64,000 bases of DNA, from positions 868,001 through 932,000 of the forward strand of contig CAVQUX010000014.1 in assembly GCA_963716925.1 (NCBI GenBank), written 5' to 3'. Position numbers and translations under genes: made by a program. A model generated the notes under the pieces. That model saw only the letters and a program-made list of their open reading frames with translations. It did no database searches and had not been told where the DNA came from. Each line of letters opens with the position of its first letter. Position 1 is the first letter of the stretch. Below are positions 43,124-53,646 of this stretch, in pieces. The stretch comes from DAISKN01 sp963716925 (lineage in GTDB: Bacteria > Acidobacteriota > Vicinamibacteria > Marinacidobacterales > SMYC01).

Positions 43124-44472
43124 CACGGATTCTGCAGGTCGGTCACCGGCTGGGCCTCTTTCGCCTTCCTCTTCTCGACCTCGGCCTGGTAGTCCTCGTC
43201 CTCCATATAAGTAATGTTGACCCAGGCGTGGGCCATCTCGTCGACCGTGCGATCGCCCCAGCCCACCCACTGGGTGGGATCGGGGTTGTACTTGTTGGCG
43301 GCGGTATTGTCGTGCCACGAGGTGAACCGGAGCATCGTGCCTTTGGGGAGGAGCGGCGCGGCGTTCTCGGCGTACACGTAGTTGACGTGCCAGTTGAACT
43401 CGAAGTCGTCGACGAAGCTCAGGAGCTCCGTGTTGCCGTCGGGGAGAATCGCCTCCATCGACATCGCCTTTCCCCGGAGGTGCATGTGCGGCTGGAAGTT
43501 CTCTACCCGGCCCGCTTTCTTCATCACGTGGAATCCCTGGTGCACGCTCACGGTGTTCGGAGGGATGTCGAGCCCCCGCGGTCCGCCCTGTATGGCGTGG
43601 AAGAGACCCAGCACCTGCCGGTGCTTGGGCTCCTCGCCCTTGGGATACAGATAAATCGCGAGCTCCGGCGAAGTCTCGATCTCTTCCCCCACCGAGTGAT
43701 AGTGGATGTCCCAGATGATCTTGGAGCCGGGCAGGAGGAGCTTTCCGCTCCCGGGGCGCATCATCTCGCCCTGTTTTCCCACCGCCCATTCCATGAAGAG
43801 GCCGGCCCCGATGGCCGCTTCCTCGTCCGCGTTGGTTTGATCCGCGTCCGGCTCTTCCTGCTCGAGCCTGGCGAGCGCGTGGTGGATCACCTTCCGCCCC
43901 TCGATGGTGTTCGGGCGGATTTCGATGGCCCGCACCCAGCGGGGTTCGGTGATTCCCGTCTCGACCACGGGCTTGTACCACGCATCCTGCGCCTGAGCCG
44001 GCACTTTGTAGGCCGGCGCTCTCAGGATCAGGTCGGGCTCTCCGAACTTCTCGGCGAACGTCCAAACCTGCTCGTCGGGCCACTCGAGGGGGGCCGGCAT
44101 GTCGCCCGGGTCGCCCTTGGGAGCCCCATCGTCCACCCAGCGGACGATGGTCGCTATCTGCTCGTCCGAGAGGGACCGGTCGTTCTCGAAGTCGTGGATA
44201 CCGACGGTCTTGTCGATGTGCCAGGGAGGCATACGCCGGGCCGATACCTCCTCTTTGATCGACATCGCCCAGGGCCGAGTCTCCTCGTAGGTCACGAGGG
44301 ACATCGGCGCCATGGATCCTTCGCGGTGGCAGGCCTCGCATTTCTGCTGGAGGATGCGGGCGACGTCCCTGGTGAACGTCAGCGGCGGGTCAGAGGCCAG
44401 GGTTGCCGCTGCGGGCACGAGAACCATCGCGGCGAAAATCGAGAACCTTCCTCGGAACTCCGAGTATCGCAT
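43123..44472 (-). CDS. Cytochrome c fused to PHM-like copper type II monooxygenase domain
   Basis: 449 residues starting at 44472 after GGAGGGAG. A signal peptide (FSIFAAMVLVPAAATLAS) precedes a mono-heme cytochrome c with CEACH and the likely axial Met in RRMPPWH. The rest matches the ascorbate-dependent Cu type II monooxygenase fold: VIHHALARL, WDIHYHSVGEE, NFQPHMHLRGKAMS and FTSWHDNTAANKYNPDP, giving candidate Cu ligands. Such enzymes hydroxylate peptides or small organics in eukaryotes. Here the heme could feed electrons to copper in the periplasm. It heads a three-gene, fully overlapped operon of exported proteins. The substrate is unknown. Confidence 0.85.
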   Translation of the reverse strand: MRYSEFRGRFSIFAAMVLVPAAATLASDPPLTFTRDVARILQQKCEACHREGSMAPMSLVTYEETRPWAMSIKEEVSARRMPPWHIDKTVGIHDFENDRSLSDEQIATIVRWVDDGAPKGDPGDMPAPLEWPDEQVWTFAEKFGEPDLILRAPAYKVPAQAQDAWYKPVVETGITEPRWVRAIEIRPNTIEGRKVIHHALARLEQEEPDADQTNADEEAAIGAGLFMEWAVGKQGEMMRPGSGKLLLPGSKIIWDIHYHSVGEEIETSPELAIYLYPKGEEPKHRQVLGLFHAIQGGPRGLDIPPNTVSVHQGFHVMKKAGRVENFQPHMHLRGKAMSMEAILPDGNTELLSFVDDFEFNWHVNYVYAENAAPLLPKGTMLRFTSWHDNTAANKYNPDPTQWVGWGDRTVDEMAHAWVNITYMEDEDYQAEVEKRKAKEAQPVTDLQNP

Positions 44473-44546
44473 TGCGAGCTCCCTCCGGAAACTACAGGAA
44501 ACGATAGCCGATGCGAATGGCGAAAAACAAGCGGTTGCGGCGACCC

Positions 44547-46974
<2,428 letters not shown>

Positions 46975-46989
46975 CGTCCGATCGAGCTC

Positions 46990-48510
46990 CTAGCCCTCGG
47001 GCACGGCCTCCATCAGAAGTGCCAGGGATCTCGAGAGAGCCTCTTCTCCCGGGGACGCGCCCTTGAAGTGTCCGAGGCGCACCACGACGAGGTCGCGCGT
47101 AGGAATCATGATGGTGTACTGCCCGCCCGCGCCCGCCATATAGTACGCCTCTTTGGGAATCGGAAAGGTTTCCGTTCCGTTGATCCAGAAGAACCCTCCG
47201 TAGACCGGCCTTCCGTCGGCGGCCCATGCGGGCGCCACCGTCCTGACGAAGTCCCGGTAGCCCTCGGGAAGAATCCGCTCGCCGTTCCAGACTCCGTCCT
47301 GGAGGTAGAGGTTTCCGAGCCTCGCCCAGTCTCTTCCCGACCCGAGCTCGTATCCCTGGAGCAGGAAGTTCCCGTACGGGTCGGCCTCCACCACCATGTT
47401 GCGGATCCCGATCTTGTCGAAGAGCGCGCGCCGGGGAAACGACAGGTACTCCTCCCCTCGTCCCTCGACGCCGAGCCGTACGAGGTAGTTGATCAGAACC
47501 GGGTCGCAGTTGCGGTAACGGCCCACTTTCCCCGGCGGCCACTCCTGCGGCCGGGTCGCGGCCCAGGAGAACGAGTTGGCGCCACCGGTATAGAGGTAGA
47601 GGTGGTCGAGATATCCGAGAGAGGGGTCGAGGCCCGGCTCTCCCGGCGCCCGGCACCTCAAGCCGCTCGACATGCGCAGGATGTCGGAGATGCGGATCTG
47701 GGCCCGGGGATCCCCTTCCTCCTGCCACTCGGGCACAGGAGCGGGCTGATCGAGCCGATACACCCCCTGCTGGATCAGGATTCCCATGAGAGTCGACGTG
47801 ATGCTCTTTCCCATCGACCAGCTCTCGAGCGAGGTGTGCATGTCGATGCCGTCCGCGTACTTCTCTCCGATGATTCGGCCCTTCCAGGTGACGACGAACG
47901 CCGCCGTCATCCCTTCCGGCGGATCGAAGGCAGCGTCGAGCGCGGCCGCCACTTTCGCACCGTCGACCTCTTGCGGAAGCGGCTCGTCGGGGAGGAGGTC
48001 GCCCATGGGCCAGGGTGTCGCCGCGGCGTCGGGGAGGTTCGAGGTGAGCTTCACCGGCGTGTAGTGGACGGCGTCCTCGCCCTTCGCAAGGGCGACGCAG
48101 CCCTGGTCTCCGAGGTACTTGGCGGTGCGGACGACACCGGTATCGAGCTTCAAGTGCACCGCTTTGTTCTCGCGGTCGACGGTCTTCTCGATCACGTGCT
48201 TGCGAAATTCATAGGGACCCGTGAAGTAGCCGACGTTCTCCGCCGCGAAGTCGGGGTCGAGGCCGGTGATGAAGACCGCCGAGCAGAGCGTCTTGGCGAA
48301 GCCCGCGGTGTGGTGCTCGAGGGCGTCTCCCGGAGGCGGGACATACTCCGTCGCGATCTCGAGCTCCTTCGCGCGGGCGATGAGCGCTTCGTCCGAGCCG
48401 GGCGACGCCGAGTCCGAAGACACGGGCTCGACGGGCGGAGGGCCGCCGCAGGCGAGGGCCGTCGCGAGGCCAAGGAGGGTCACGGTCCAGGAGAGAGTTT
48501 CGCGCGTCAT
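46990..48510 (-). CDS. Lipoprotein serine hydrolase, class C beta-lactamase fold
   Basis: 506 residues. The N-terminus has a lipobox (LATALAC, Cys about residue 21), so the protein is probably anchored in a membrane. The catalytic SxxK is in LESWSMGKSITSTLMG near residue 237, and the Tyr-Xaa-Asn-like motif may be YRNCDP. A late segment with GAGGQYTIMIPTRDLVVVRLGH is the family's KTG-equivalent (GGQ, His-type). The family includes esterases, D-amino acid amidases and penicillin-binding-like enzymes, so the substrate is open. The ATG has GGAGG eight bases upstream and diverges from the phosphatase gene after only 40 bases. Confidence 0.85.
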   Translation of the reverse strand: MTRETLSWTVTLLGLATALACGGPPPVEPVSSDSASPGSDEALIARAKELEIATEYVPPPGDALEHHTAGFAKTLCSAVFITGLDPDFAAENVGYFTGPYEFRKHVIEKTVDRENKAVHLKLDTGVVRTAKYLGDQGCVALAKGEDAVHYTPVKLTSNLPDAAATPWPMGDLLPDEPLPQEVDGAKVAAALDAAFDPPEGMTAAFVVTWKGRIIGEKYADGIDMHTSLESWSMGKSITSTLMGILIQQGVYRLDQPAPVPEWQEEGDPRAQIRISDILRMSSGLRCRAPGEPGLDPSLGYLDHLYLYTGGANSFSWAATRPQEWPPGKVGRYRNCDPVLINYLVRLGVEGRGEEYLSFPRRALFDKIGIRNMVVEADPYGNFLLQGYELGSGRDWARLGNLYLQDGVWNGERILPEGYRDFVRTVAPAWAADGRPVYGGFFWINGTETFPIPKEAYYMAGAGGQYTIMIPTRDLVVVRLGHFKGASPGEEALSRSLALLMEAVPEG

Positions 48511-48550
48511 ATCGACCTCCGCGCTGGATTCTATAGACTATGATTCCTCG

Positions 48551-49636
48551 ATGCGACTTCCGAGCGGCCTCGCTCTCCTTCTGCTCGCGGCGACGGGCTC
48601 CGCCGCGAGCGACAACGTCATTCTCGTCACCCTCGACGGAGTGCGAATTCAGGAGCTCTTTTCCGGTTTCGACCCGGAGCTTCTCGACCGCGCGGACGAC
48701 TCCGGGATCTACGACCCGGAGGTGACGCGGGCGCGCTACTGGCGCGAGAGTCCCGAGGAGCGGCGCGAGGCCCTGATGCCGTTCTTCTGGAAGACGCTCG
48801 CCCCGATGGGGGTGGTGCTGGGAAACAAGGCGAAGGGAAGCCGCGTCACCGTTCGCAACCAACACTGGTTCTCGTATCCAGGCTACAGCGAGATCCTGAC
48901 GGGACGGCCCCAGCCCGAAGTCAAGAGCAACGATATCGTCCGCTACCCCCACGTCACCGTTCTCGAGCACGCGCGGCGGAGACTCGGGCTCGAGAAGAAG
49001 GAAGTCGCCCAGATCGGCTCCTGGGATGGGTTCGAGGCGGCGGCGGCGAGCCGCGACGACGCGTTCTTCATGAGCGGCGCCTATGATTTCGTGAGCCCGG
49101 AGCTCACGACGCCGGAAATGAATCGAATCGCGGGACTGCGCAAGCGCGTCATGGAGCTCTGGGAGGAGAGCAGCAACGACGTCCTCACCTTCGAGCTCGC
49201 TCGCGCTTACCTCGTGGAGCACCGACCGCGGGTCCTGTGGCTCGGGCTCGGCCAGTCCGACGACTGGGCTCACGCCCGGAGGTACGATCGGCTCCTCGAC
49301 TATCTCCATCTCGCCGACGGCCTGCTGAAAGAGCTTTGGGAGACGGTGCAGTCCCTCGAGACCCATCGCGATCGTACGACCCTGGTGCTCACGACGGATC
49401 ACGGCCGGGGCCTCACCCCGCGCGACTGGGCGGAGCACGACTTCGGCATCGAGGGATCTCAGGACATCTGGATCGCGGTCATCGGTCCCGAGACGCCCGA
49501 TCGCGGCGAGCTGTCGGACACCGCACCCGTCCATCAGAGCGACGTCGCCGCCACGATCCTGAAGCTCCTCGGGCTCGACTACCGCGAGCTCGATCCGGAG
49601 GCGGGCCCGCCGATCGAGGCCGCTTTCAGGGAGTGA
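48551..49636 (+). CDS. Alkaline-phosphatase-superfamily exported protein
   Basis: 361 residues. A signal peptide (RLPSGLALLLLAATGSAA) precedes DNVILVTLDGVRIQELFSGF, where the DG and nearby Thr are the metal and nucleophile positions of the sulfatase/phosphodiesterase group. Later motifs include WLGLGQSDDWAHARRYDRLLDYLHLADG, LVLTTDHGRG (metal-binding DH) and HQSDVAATILKLLGLDY. The set of metal ligands looks complete. Members cleave phosphate or sulfate esters. It overlaps the convergent gene at its 3' end by 11 bases. Confidence 0.85.
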   Translation: MRLPSGLALLLLAATGSAASDNVILVTLDGVRIQELFSGFDPELLDRADDSGIYDPEVTRARYWRESPEERREALMPFFWKTLAPMGVVLGNKAKGSRVTVRNQHWFSYPGYSEILTGRPQPEVKSNDIVRYPHVTVLEHARRRLGLEKKEVAQIGSWDGFEAAAASRDDAFFMSGAYDFVSPELTTPEMNRIAGLRKRVMELWEESSNDVLTFELARAYLVEHRPRVLWLGLGQSDDWAHARRYDRLLDYLHLADGLLKELWETVQSLETHRDRTTLVLTTDHGRGLTPRDWAEHDFGIEGSQDIWIAVIGPETPDRGELSDTAPVHQSDVAATILKLLGLDYRELDPEAGPPIEAAFRE

Positions 49637-50372
49637 GTGGCGAAAGCGAAGTGAACACCTCGTCGGGTAGAGAGTCGGTGACGAGGATGTCCTCGAACAG
49701 GATCCGGTCTCCGTTCGCGCCGAGGCGCTCGGTGGCGAGAAGGATCCGGCCGAATCGCTCCCAGCCCGTCCAGCGATAGTCGCCTTCGGTTCCTCCCTGG
49801 AGCTTGAAGCGCCATCGATCGAGAAGCCGTGTCTTGCGATTGACGTAGAGCCAGAACTGGTCGCCCGGCGTCAACCCGACGTTCTCGAAGCGAAGGTGCA
49901 TCCGGTCGTGGATCGTGCCTCCCTCGGTCTCCTCACCCTCGTACGTCAGCACCGCTCCGGGATCCCGGAGCTTGTACGGAGCGAGAAGCCAGTAAGTCTC
50001 CCCCGCCCATACCCGGGCCGCCAGGGTCAAGTACTCGGAGAGCTCGGCCCCGTCGAGAGACCGTCCCTCCACCGCCGCCCTTCCCTGGCGGGTCGCGAGG
50101 TTCATCACCACCACGTAGGGGACCCCGGAGTCGTTCACCGCCTCGAGGCGGTAGCGGCCGCTCTCGCGATCCCACGTGAGGTTCAAGCGGCGGCCCTGCC
50201 GCACGAAGGTGAAGCGAAGGAATCGCGCCTTGTCCCAGCTCTCGCGTCCGCCGAGCGCCTGCATCATCTCGTCGGCGATGGCGATCGCTTTCTCGTCTTC
50301 CTCAGCGGGGGCCGTCCGAGGAGCGGCGCCGAGGAGGAGCGCAAGGAGGAGAGCCGATCCCATGGCGGCCAT
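49626..50372 (-). CDS. Exported protein with LolA-like/outer-membrane carrier-type fold, unknown function
   Basis: 248 residues starting at 50372 with a signal peptide (MAAMGSALLLALLLGAAPRTAPA). The mature part begins IADEMMQALGGRESWDKARFLRFTFV, then a run of beta strands (RRLNLTWDRESGRYRLE, YVVVMNL, MHLRFENVGLTPGDQFWLYVNRKTRLLDRWRF), a pattern of secreted LolA-like domains common in Acidobacteria and Bacteroidetes. Ligand unknown. It is divergent from the sigma factor gene across a 57-base gap. Confidence 0.7.
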   Translation of the reverse strand: MAAMGSALLLALLLGAAPRTAPAEEDEKAIAIADEMMQALGGRESWDKARFLRFTFVRQGRRLNLTWDRESGRYRLEAVNDSGVPYVVVMNLATRQGRAAVEGRSLDGAELSEYLTLAARVWAGETYWLLAPYKLRDPGAVLTYEGEETEGGTIHDRMHLRFENVGLTPGDQFWLYVNRKTRLLDRWRFKLQGGTEGDYRWTGWERFGRILLATERLGANGDRILFEDILVTDSLPDEVFTSLSPLTP

Positions 50373-50382
50373 TATACCGATG

Positions 50383-50412
50383 TTGCGACCGCGTCGGACG
50401 AGGCGGTATCCT
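50383..50412 (+). promoter_or_regulatory. Candidate promoter of ECF sigma factor gene
   Basis: TTGCGA (50383-50388) and TATCCT (50407-50412) are 18 bases apart, with the ATG at 50430 about 10 bases from the predicted start. Recognition by the housekeeping factor is inferred; the factor may also act on itself. Confidence 0.35.
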
Positions 50413-50429
50413 GCGCTCTCCCGGGGACC

Positions 50430-51002
50430 ATGAGCGAGAACGGCGAGATTACGCGGCTCCTCCACGCCTATGCTGGAGGCAGCCGGGCGGCATTCGACGA
50501 GCTGGTGCCGCTCATCTACGACGAGCTCCGCCGCATAGCGCGAAACCACCTCCGCCGTACGCAGCGCGGCGCGACCCTCGACACCAACGGCCTGGTGCAC
50601 GAAGCCTATTTGAAGCTCGCGGGACAGAAAGGCATGCGGGTCGAGGACCGGGGCCATTTCCTCGCCATCGCCGCCCGCGCCATGCGCCAGATCATCATCA
50701 GCCGGGCTCGAGCGAGGGTCGCGGCGAAGCGGGGCGGAGGCGACATCCGGGTGACCTTCGACGAAGGACGCATCGCCGCGAACGAGATGGAGGCCGAGTG
50801 GCTCCTCGACCTCGACCGCGCCCTCGAACAGCTCCGCGAGCGCGACGAAAGACTGGCGCGCACCGTGGAGTGCCGGTTCTTCGCAGGTCTTTCCGAGGAC
50901 GAGACCGCGGAGGCGCTCGGGGTCTCGCTCCGAACGGCGCAGCGAAACTGGATGCGGGCGCGAGCCTGGATCCGCTCGGAGCTCACAGCCGGGAGGGCTT
51001 GA
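50430..51002 (+). CDS. ECF sigma factor, sigma-70 X6 group
   Basis: 190 residues with region 2 (YDELRRIARNHLRR ... TNGLVHEAYLKLAGQ, HFLAIAARAMRQIIISRARARVAAKRGG) and region 4 (VECRFFAGLSEDETAEALGVSLRTAQRNWMRARAWI). The sequence matches the ECF-like 'X6' subfamily typical of Acidobacteria and Planctomycetes, which usually lies next to a Ser/Thr kinase used as its activator. No kinase follows here; the next gene is a PilZ protein. Target promoters are unknown. Confidence 0.9.
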   Translation: MSENGEITRLLHAYAGGSRAAFDELVPLIYDELRRIARNHLRRTQRGATLDTNGLVHEAYLKLAGQKGMRVEDRGHFLAIAARAMRQIIISRARARVAAKRGGGDIRVTFDEGRIAANEMEAEWLLDLDRALEQLRERDERLARTVECRFFAGLSEDETAEALGVSLRTAQRNWMRARAWIRSELTAGRA

Positions 51003-51053
51003 ACCCCAGCCTGAAAAGGGATAGATTACCGCCTGGGTTAGGGGGGGAGTTCC

Positions 51054-51527
51054 TTGGTCTCAGCCGCGCAGGCCGAGAAGCGGAATTTTACGCGCGTTCG
51101 CCCGCGAAGCGTCGTGTCGCTCGCGATGTATCAGGGCGAGCTGATACCTCCCGCCTACGGAATCGTCAACGACATTTCCGAGACCGGCGCCTGCATCCAC
51201 TCCGATCGAATCCACTACTGCGGACAGAGGCTGCAGCTCCGAATCCAGTTCGCCGCTCAGCCCGAGCTCTTCGAGACGCTGGGGCGCGTCCGGTGGATTC
51301 GGCCCGCCATCCCGGGTGAAAACGGGGTGAGGGGAGGGGCGCTCGCCGGAGTCGAGTTCCATCTCCCCTCGACGATGTCGATGTCCAGGCTCCGCCGGCT
51401 TCTCGTCTCACCGGATTTCGAGTTCCCCGATTCGGACGGTCGCCAGTTCGAGGAGTTCCTCGAGGCGATGCAGCCGTTCCTCCTGAAGCTCGGCGCCCTC
51501 CTGGACCGGCTGTCGACGCGCCATTGA
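51054..51527 (+). CDS. PilZ-domain protein, putative c-di-GMP receptor
   Basis: 157 residues with TTG start after a GGGGGGGAG box. The PilZ motifs are present: RNFTRVRPRSVV (RxxxR) and NDISETGACIHSD ((D/N)xSxxG), which bind cyclic di-GMP. A later LAGVEFHLPS strand closes the barrel, and a C-terminal helical tail follows. It likely controls motility or surface behaviour as a single-domain receptor. It follows the sigma factor after 51 bases. Confidence 0.85.
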   Translation: MVSAAQAEKRNFTRVRPRSVVSLAMYQGELIPPAYGIVNDISETGACIHSDRIHYCGQRLQLRIQFAAQPELFETLGRVRWIRPAIPGENGVRGGALAGVEFHLPSTMSMSRLRRLLVSPDFEFPDSDGRQFEEFLEAMQPFLLKLGALLDRLSTRH

Positions 51528-51644
51528 AGGCGGAAGGGACGCCGCCTTTTTTCCGCGGGAACGAGAAGGCGGCGCTCCCCTCACCACAACGGATGAGCAC
51601 AGGTCGGGCCGGGCTCGAATCGGGAGCGGAGCCGGAGGTGGTGT

Positions 51645-52043
51645 TCAGGCGGCCGCGGGCCCCCTGTACGTCGCGTCACCGAACGCAAGCATCGGTGCGA
51701 AGACGAACGAAAGCAAGAGGAGCCCGATTCCGAACCCGGCGCTCTTGCCGAAGGACTTGGCGAGGTCGAGGGTGACGAGGATACCGACGATGAAATTGAC
51801 GAACGGTATCAGCAGGAGAACGACCCACCAGACGGGGCGGCCCACGATCTGGAGGAGGACGACCCCGTTGTAGATGGGGACGATGGCCGCCCAGCCGGGC
51901 TGGCCCGCCTTCGTGAAGATCACCCACATGCTGGCAATCAGCAGCACGATTACCGCGAGGTAAACCAGCCCGAAGATGCCCATGAAGATGCCGCCACCGT
52001 CGCCGCCGCCGCTGGACTCCTGCATTGCTAGAGCATGAAGCAT
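51645..52043 (-). CDS. DUF5684 small membrane protein
   Basis: 132 residues with four predicted membrane helices: YLAVIVLLIASMWVIF, then the conserved GQPGWAAIVPIYNGVVLLQIVGRPVWWVVLLLIPFVNFIVGILVTLDLAKSFGKS core of DUF5684, and the last helix with GIGLLLLSFVFAPMLAFGD. The family is widely found with no assigned role; a link to protein translocation or phospholipid scrambling has only been proposed. AGGAGGG lies eight bases before the ATG at 52043. It stands alone, with the APC permease further upstream on the same strand. Confidence 0.8.
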   Translation of the reverse strand: MLHALAMQESSGGGDGGGIFMGIFGLVYLAVIVLLIASMWVIFTKAGQPGWAAIVPIYNGVVLLQIVGRPVWWVVLLLIPFVNFIVGILVTLDLAKSFGKSAGFGIGLLLLSFVFAPMLAFGDATYRGPAAA

Positions 52044-52229
52044 TTAGACTCCCTCCTGAGGAATCGATTGCCACGAACGCTGAGACCGGAACCGTCCGAC
52101 TCTGGAAGTGACCGAGTGGATCGGCGTCGAATCGTCGCTGCGCGTCGCTGTCCGGCCTCTACCCGCGGGGGAATCTAACACATTCAATGAGAAACGGGTC
52201 ATCCTTCCGCTGCCGATCGCAATCTCGGC

Positions 52230-53564
52230 CTATCGGCGTTCTCCCCGCGCGCGACTCCAATAGAGGTAAATCGGAACTCCCGCGGCGATGAGCGCGCCGC
52301 CGACGGCGGCGTTGCGCGGGTTGGAAACGATCGAGCTCCAGACGGCGAAGATCGCGACCAGGATGAAGAACAGCGGGGTCGCCGGATATCCCCAGACGAA
52401 CGCGGCGCTTCCTTCCGGGGGAGCGCCTCTTCGGCGATAGAAGAAGAGCGTCGCCACGGTGAGGCCGAAGAAGATCCAGTCGCCGAAGACCACATAGTCG
52501 AGGAGCTGTCCGTAGGTCCCGCTGAGCGTCAAAGCGATGGCCCAGACCGCCTGCACCAGGATGGCCACGGTGGGAGTGCGGTAGCGCGGATGGAGCTTCG
52601 CTGCGCTCTCGAAGAACAGTCCATCGTCGGCCATCGCCTGGTAGATTCGGGGTCCCGCGAGAATCACCAGGCTCATGAACCCGAACGTCGAGCACATGAT
52701 TCCGAACGCGATGAGTCTTCCTCCCCAGGGTCCCAGAACCGCGGTCATGGTGTCGGCGGCGGGCGCGGTCGAATGGGCCAGCCCGGTAACACCGAGCGCG
52801 TGAAGGTAGGCCACGTTTGCGAGCATGTAGACCAGGACCACGACGGCGACACCGAAGAGAAGCGCTCGGGGGAGGTTCCGCTCCGGCTCGAGAATCTCGC
52901 CCGCCACGTGGTTCGAGTGCTGCCAGCCGCCGTAGGTGAAGAGTACGGGAATGAGGGCGGCGCCGAGGACTCCGAGGCTCAATTCCGGTGAACCGGTGGA
53001 GGCAGAAGACGCGGCCGGGGCCGCCGATCCCGAGACGGCGGCGAGGCCGGTCGCGATCAGCGCTCCGAGGGCTCCGAGGCGAAGCACGGTGAAAATATTC
53101 GTGGTGAGAGCTCCGGGGCGGATTCCGAAGACGTTGATCCCGTGGAGGAGCACGAGCGCGAAGACCGCGAGGGGCCGAATGAAGGATTCCGGAAGCGCGG
53201 CGAGCCTGCAGGCGTAGCCGGCGAAGGTGACTCCCACGGCGGCGATGCCCCCGGAGTTCACGACGACGAGGTACGTCCAGCCGTAGAGGAAGGCGGGAAG
53301 CGGGCCGAAGATGTCCCGCAGGTAGACGTAGCTTCCGCCCGCGCTCGGATGGCGCGCCCCGAGCTCGCCGAAGCACATGGCGCCGATGAGCGCGACGATT
53401 CCCCCGATCCCCCAGACCGCGAGCGTCCCCAGGGCGGAGCCCGTCCGCTCGGCCACGATGGCCGGATTCAGGAAGATGCCGGCGCCGATGATTCCGCCGA
53501 TGACCAGCATCGTCCCGTCGAACAGTCCGAGGCGTCGCGCGTATTCGACTTTCATCCGGCGCAT
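52230..53564 (-). CDS. APC-superfamily amino-acid permease
   Basis: About 444 residues with 12 predicted helices. The start is typical of the LAT/APC group: RLGLFDGTMLVIGGIIGAGIFLNPAIVAERTG, containing the GSGIF-type unwound helix; AFGELGARHPSAGGSYVYLRDIFG is helix 2-3. The C-terminus has FFYRRRGAPPEG. It imports amino acids or related amines by proton or exchange coupling; the substrate cannot be told. Two ATGs (53564, 53555) are possible, with no strong Shine-Dalgarno box. It diverges from the FprA-like gene, with about 80 bases between. Confidence 0.88.
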   Translation of the reverse strand: MRRMKVEYARRLGLFDGTMLVIGGIIGAGIFLNPAIVAERTGSALGTLAVWGIGGIVALIGAMCFGELGARHPSAGGSYVYLRDIFGPLPAFLYGWTYLVVVNSGGIAAVGVTFAGYACRLAALPESFIRPLAVFALVLLHGINVFGIRPGALTTNIFTVLRLGALGALIATGLAAVSGSAAPAASSASTGSPELSLGVLGAALIPVLFTYGGWQHSNHVAGEILEPERNLPRALLFGVAVVVLVYMLANVAYLHALGVTGLAHSTAPAADTMTAVLGPWGGRLIAFGIMCSTFGFMSLVILAGPRIYQAMADDGLFFESAAKLHPRYRTPTVAILVQAVWAIALTLSGTYGQLLDYVVFGDWIFFGLTVATLFFYRRRGAPPEGSAAFVWGYPATPLFFILVAIFAVWSSIVSNPRNAAVGGALIAAGVPIYLYWSRARGERR

Positions 53565-53584
53565 CTTATTCGTTCGCAAAGCGT

Positions 53585-53593
53585 TGATATAAT
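53585..53593 (+). promoter_or_regulatory. Extended -10 promoter upstream of fprA-like gene
   Basis: TG (53585-53586) one base before a consensus TATAAT (53588-53593), an extended -10 element. No -35 box is needed for such promoters and none is seen. The leader is about 50 bases. Confidence 0.5.
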
Positions 53594-53646
53594 GAATCTC
53601 CGCCCGTCTCATCCCGCGGAGCAGGAGCGAGGAACGAAAACAGACG

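Noticed and set aside
51645..52043. Signal-peptidase-like protein
   Set aside because: The GWAAIVPIYN core fits DUF5684, and the Ser/Lys dyad of signal peptidase I is missing.
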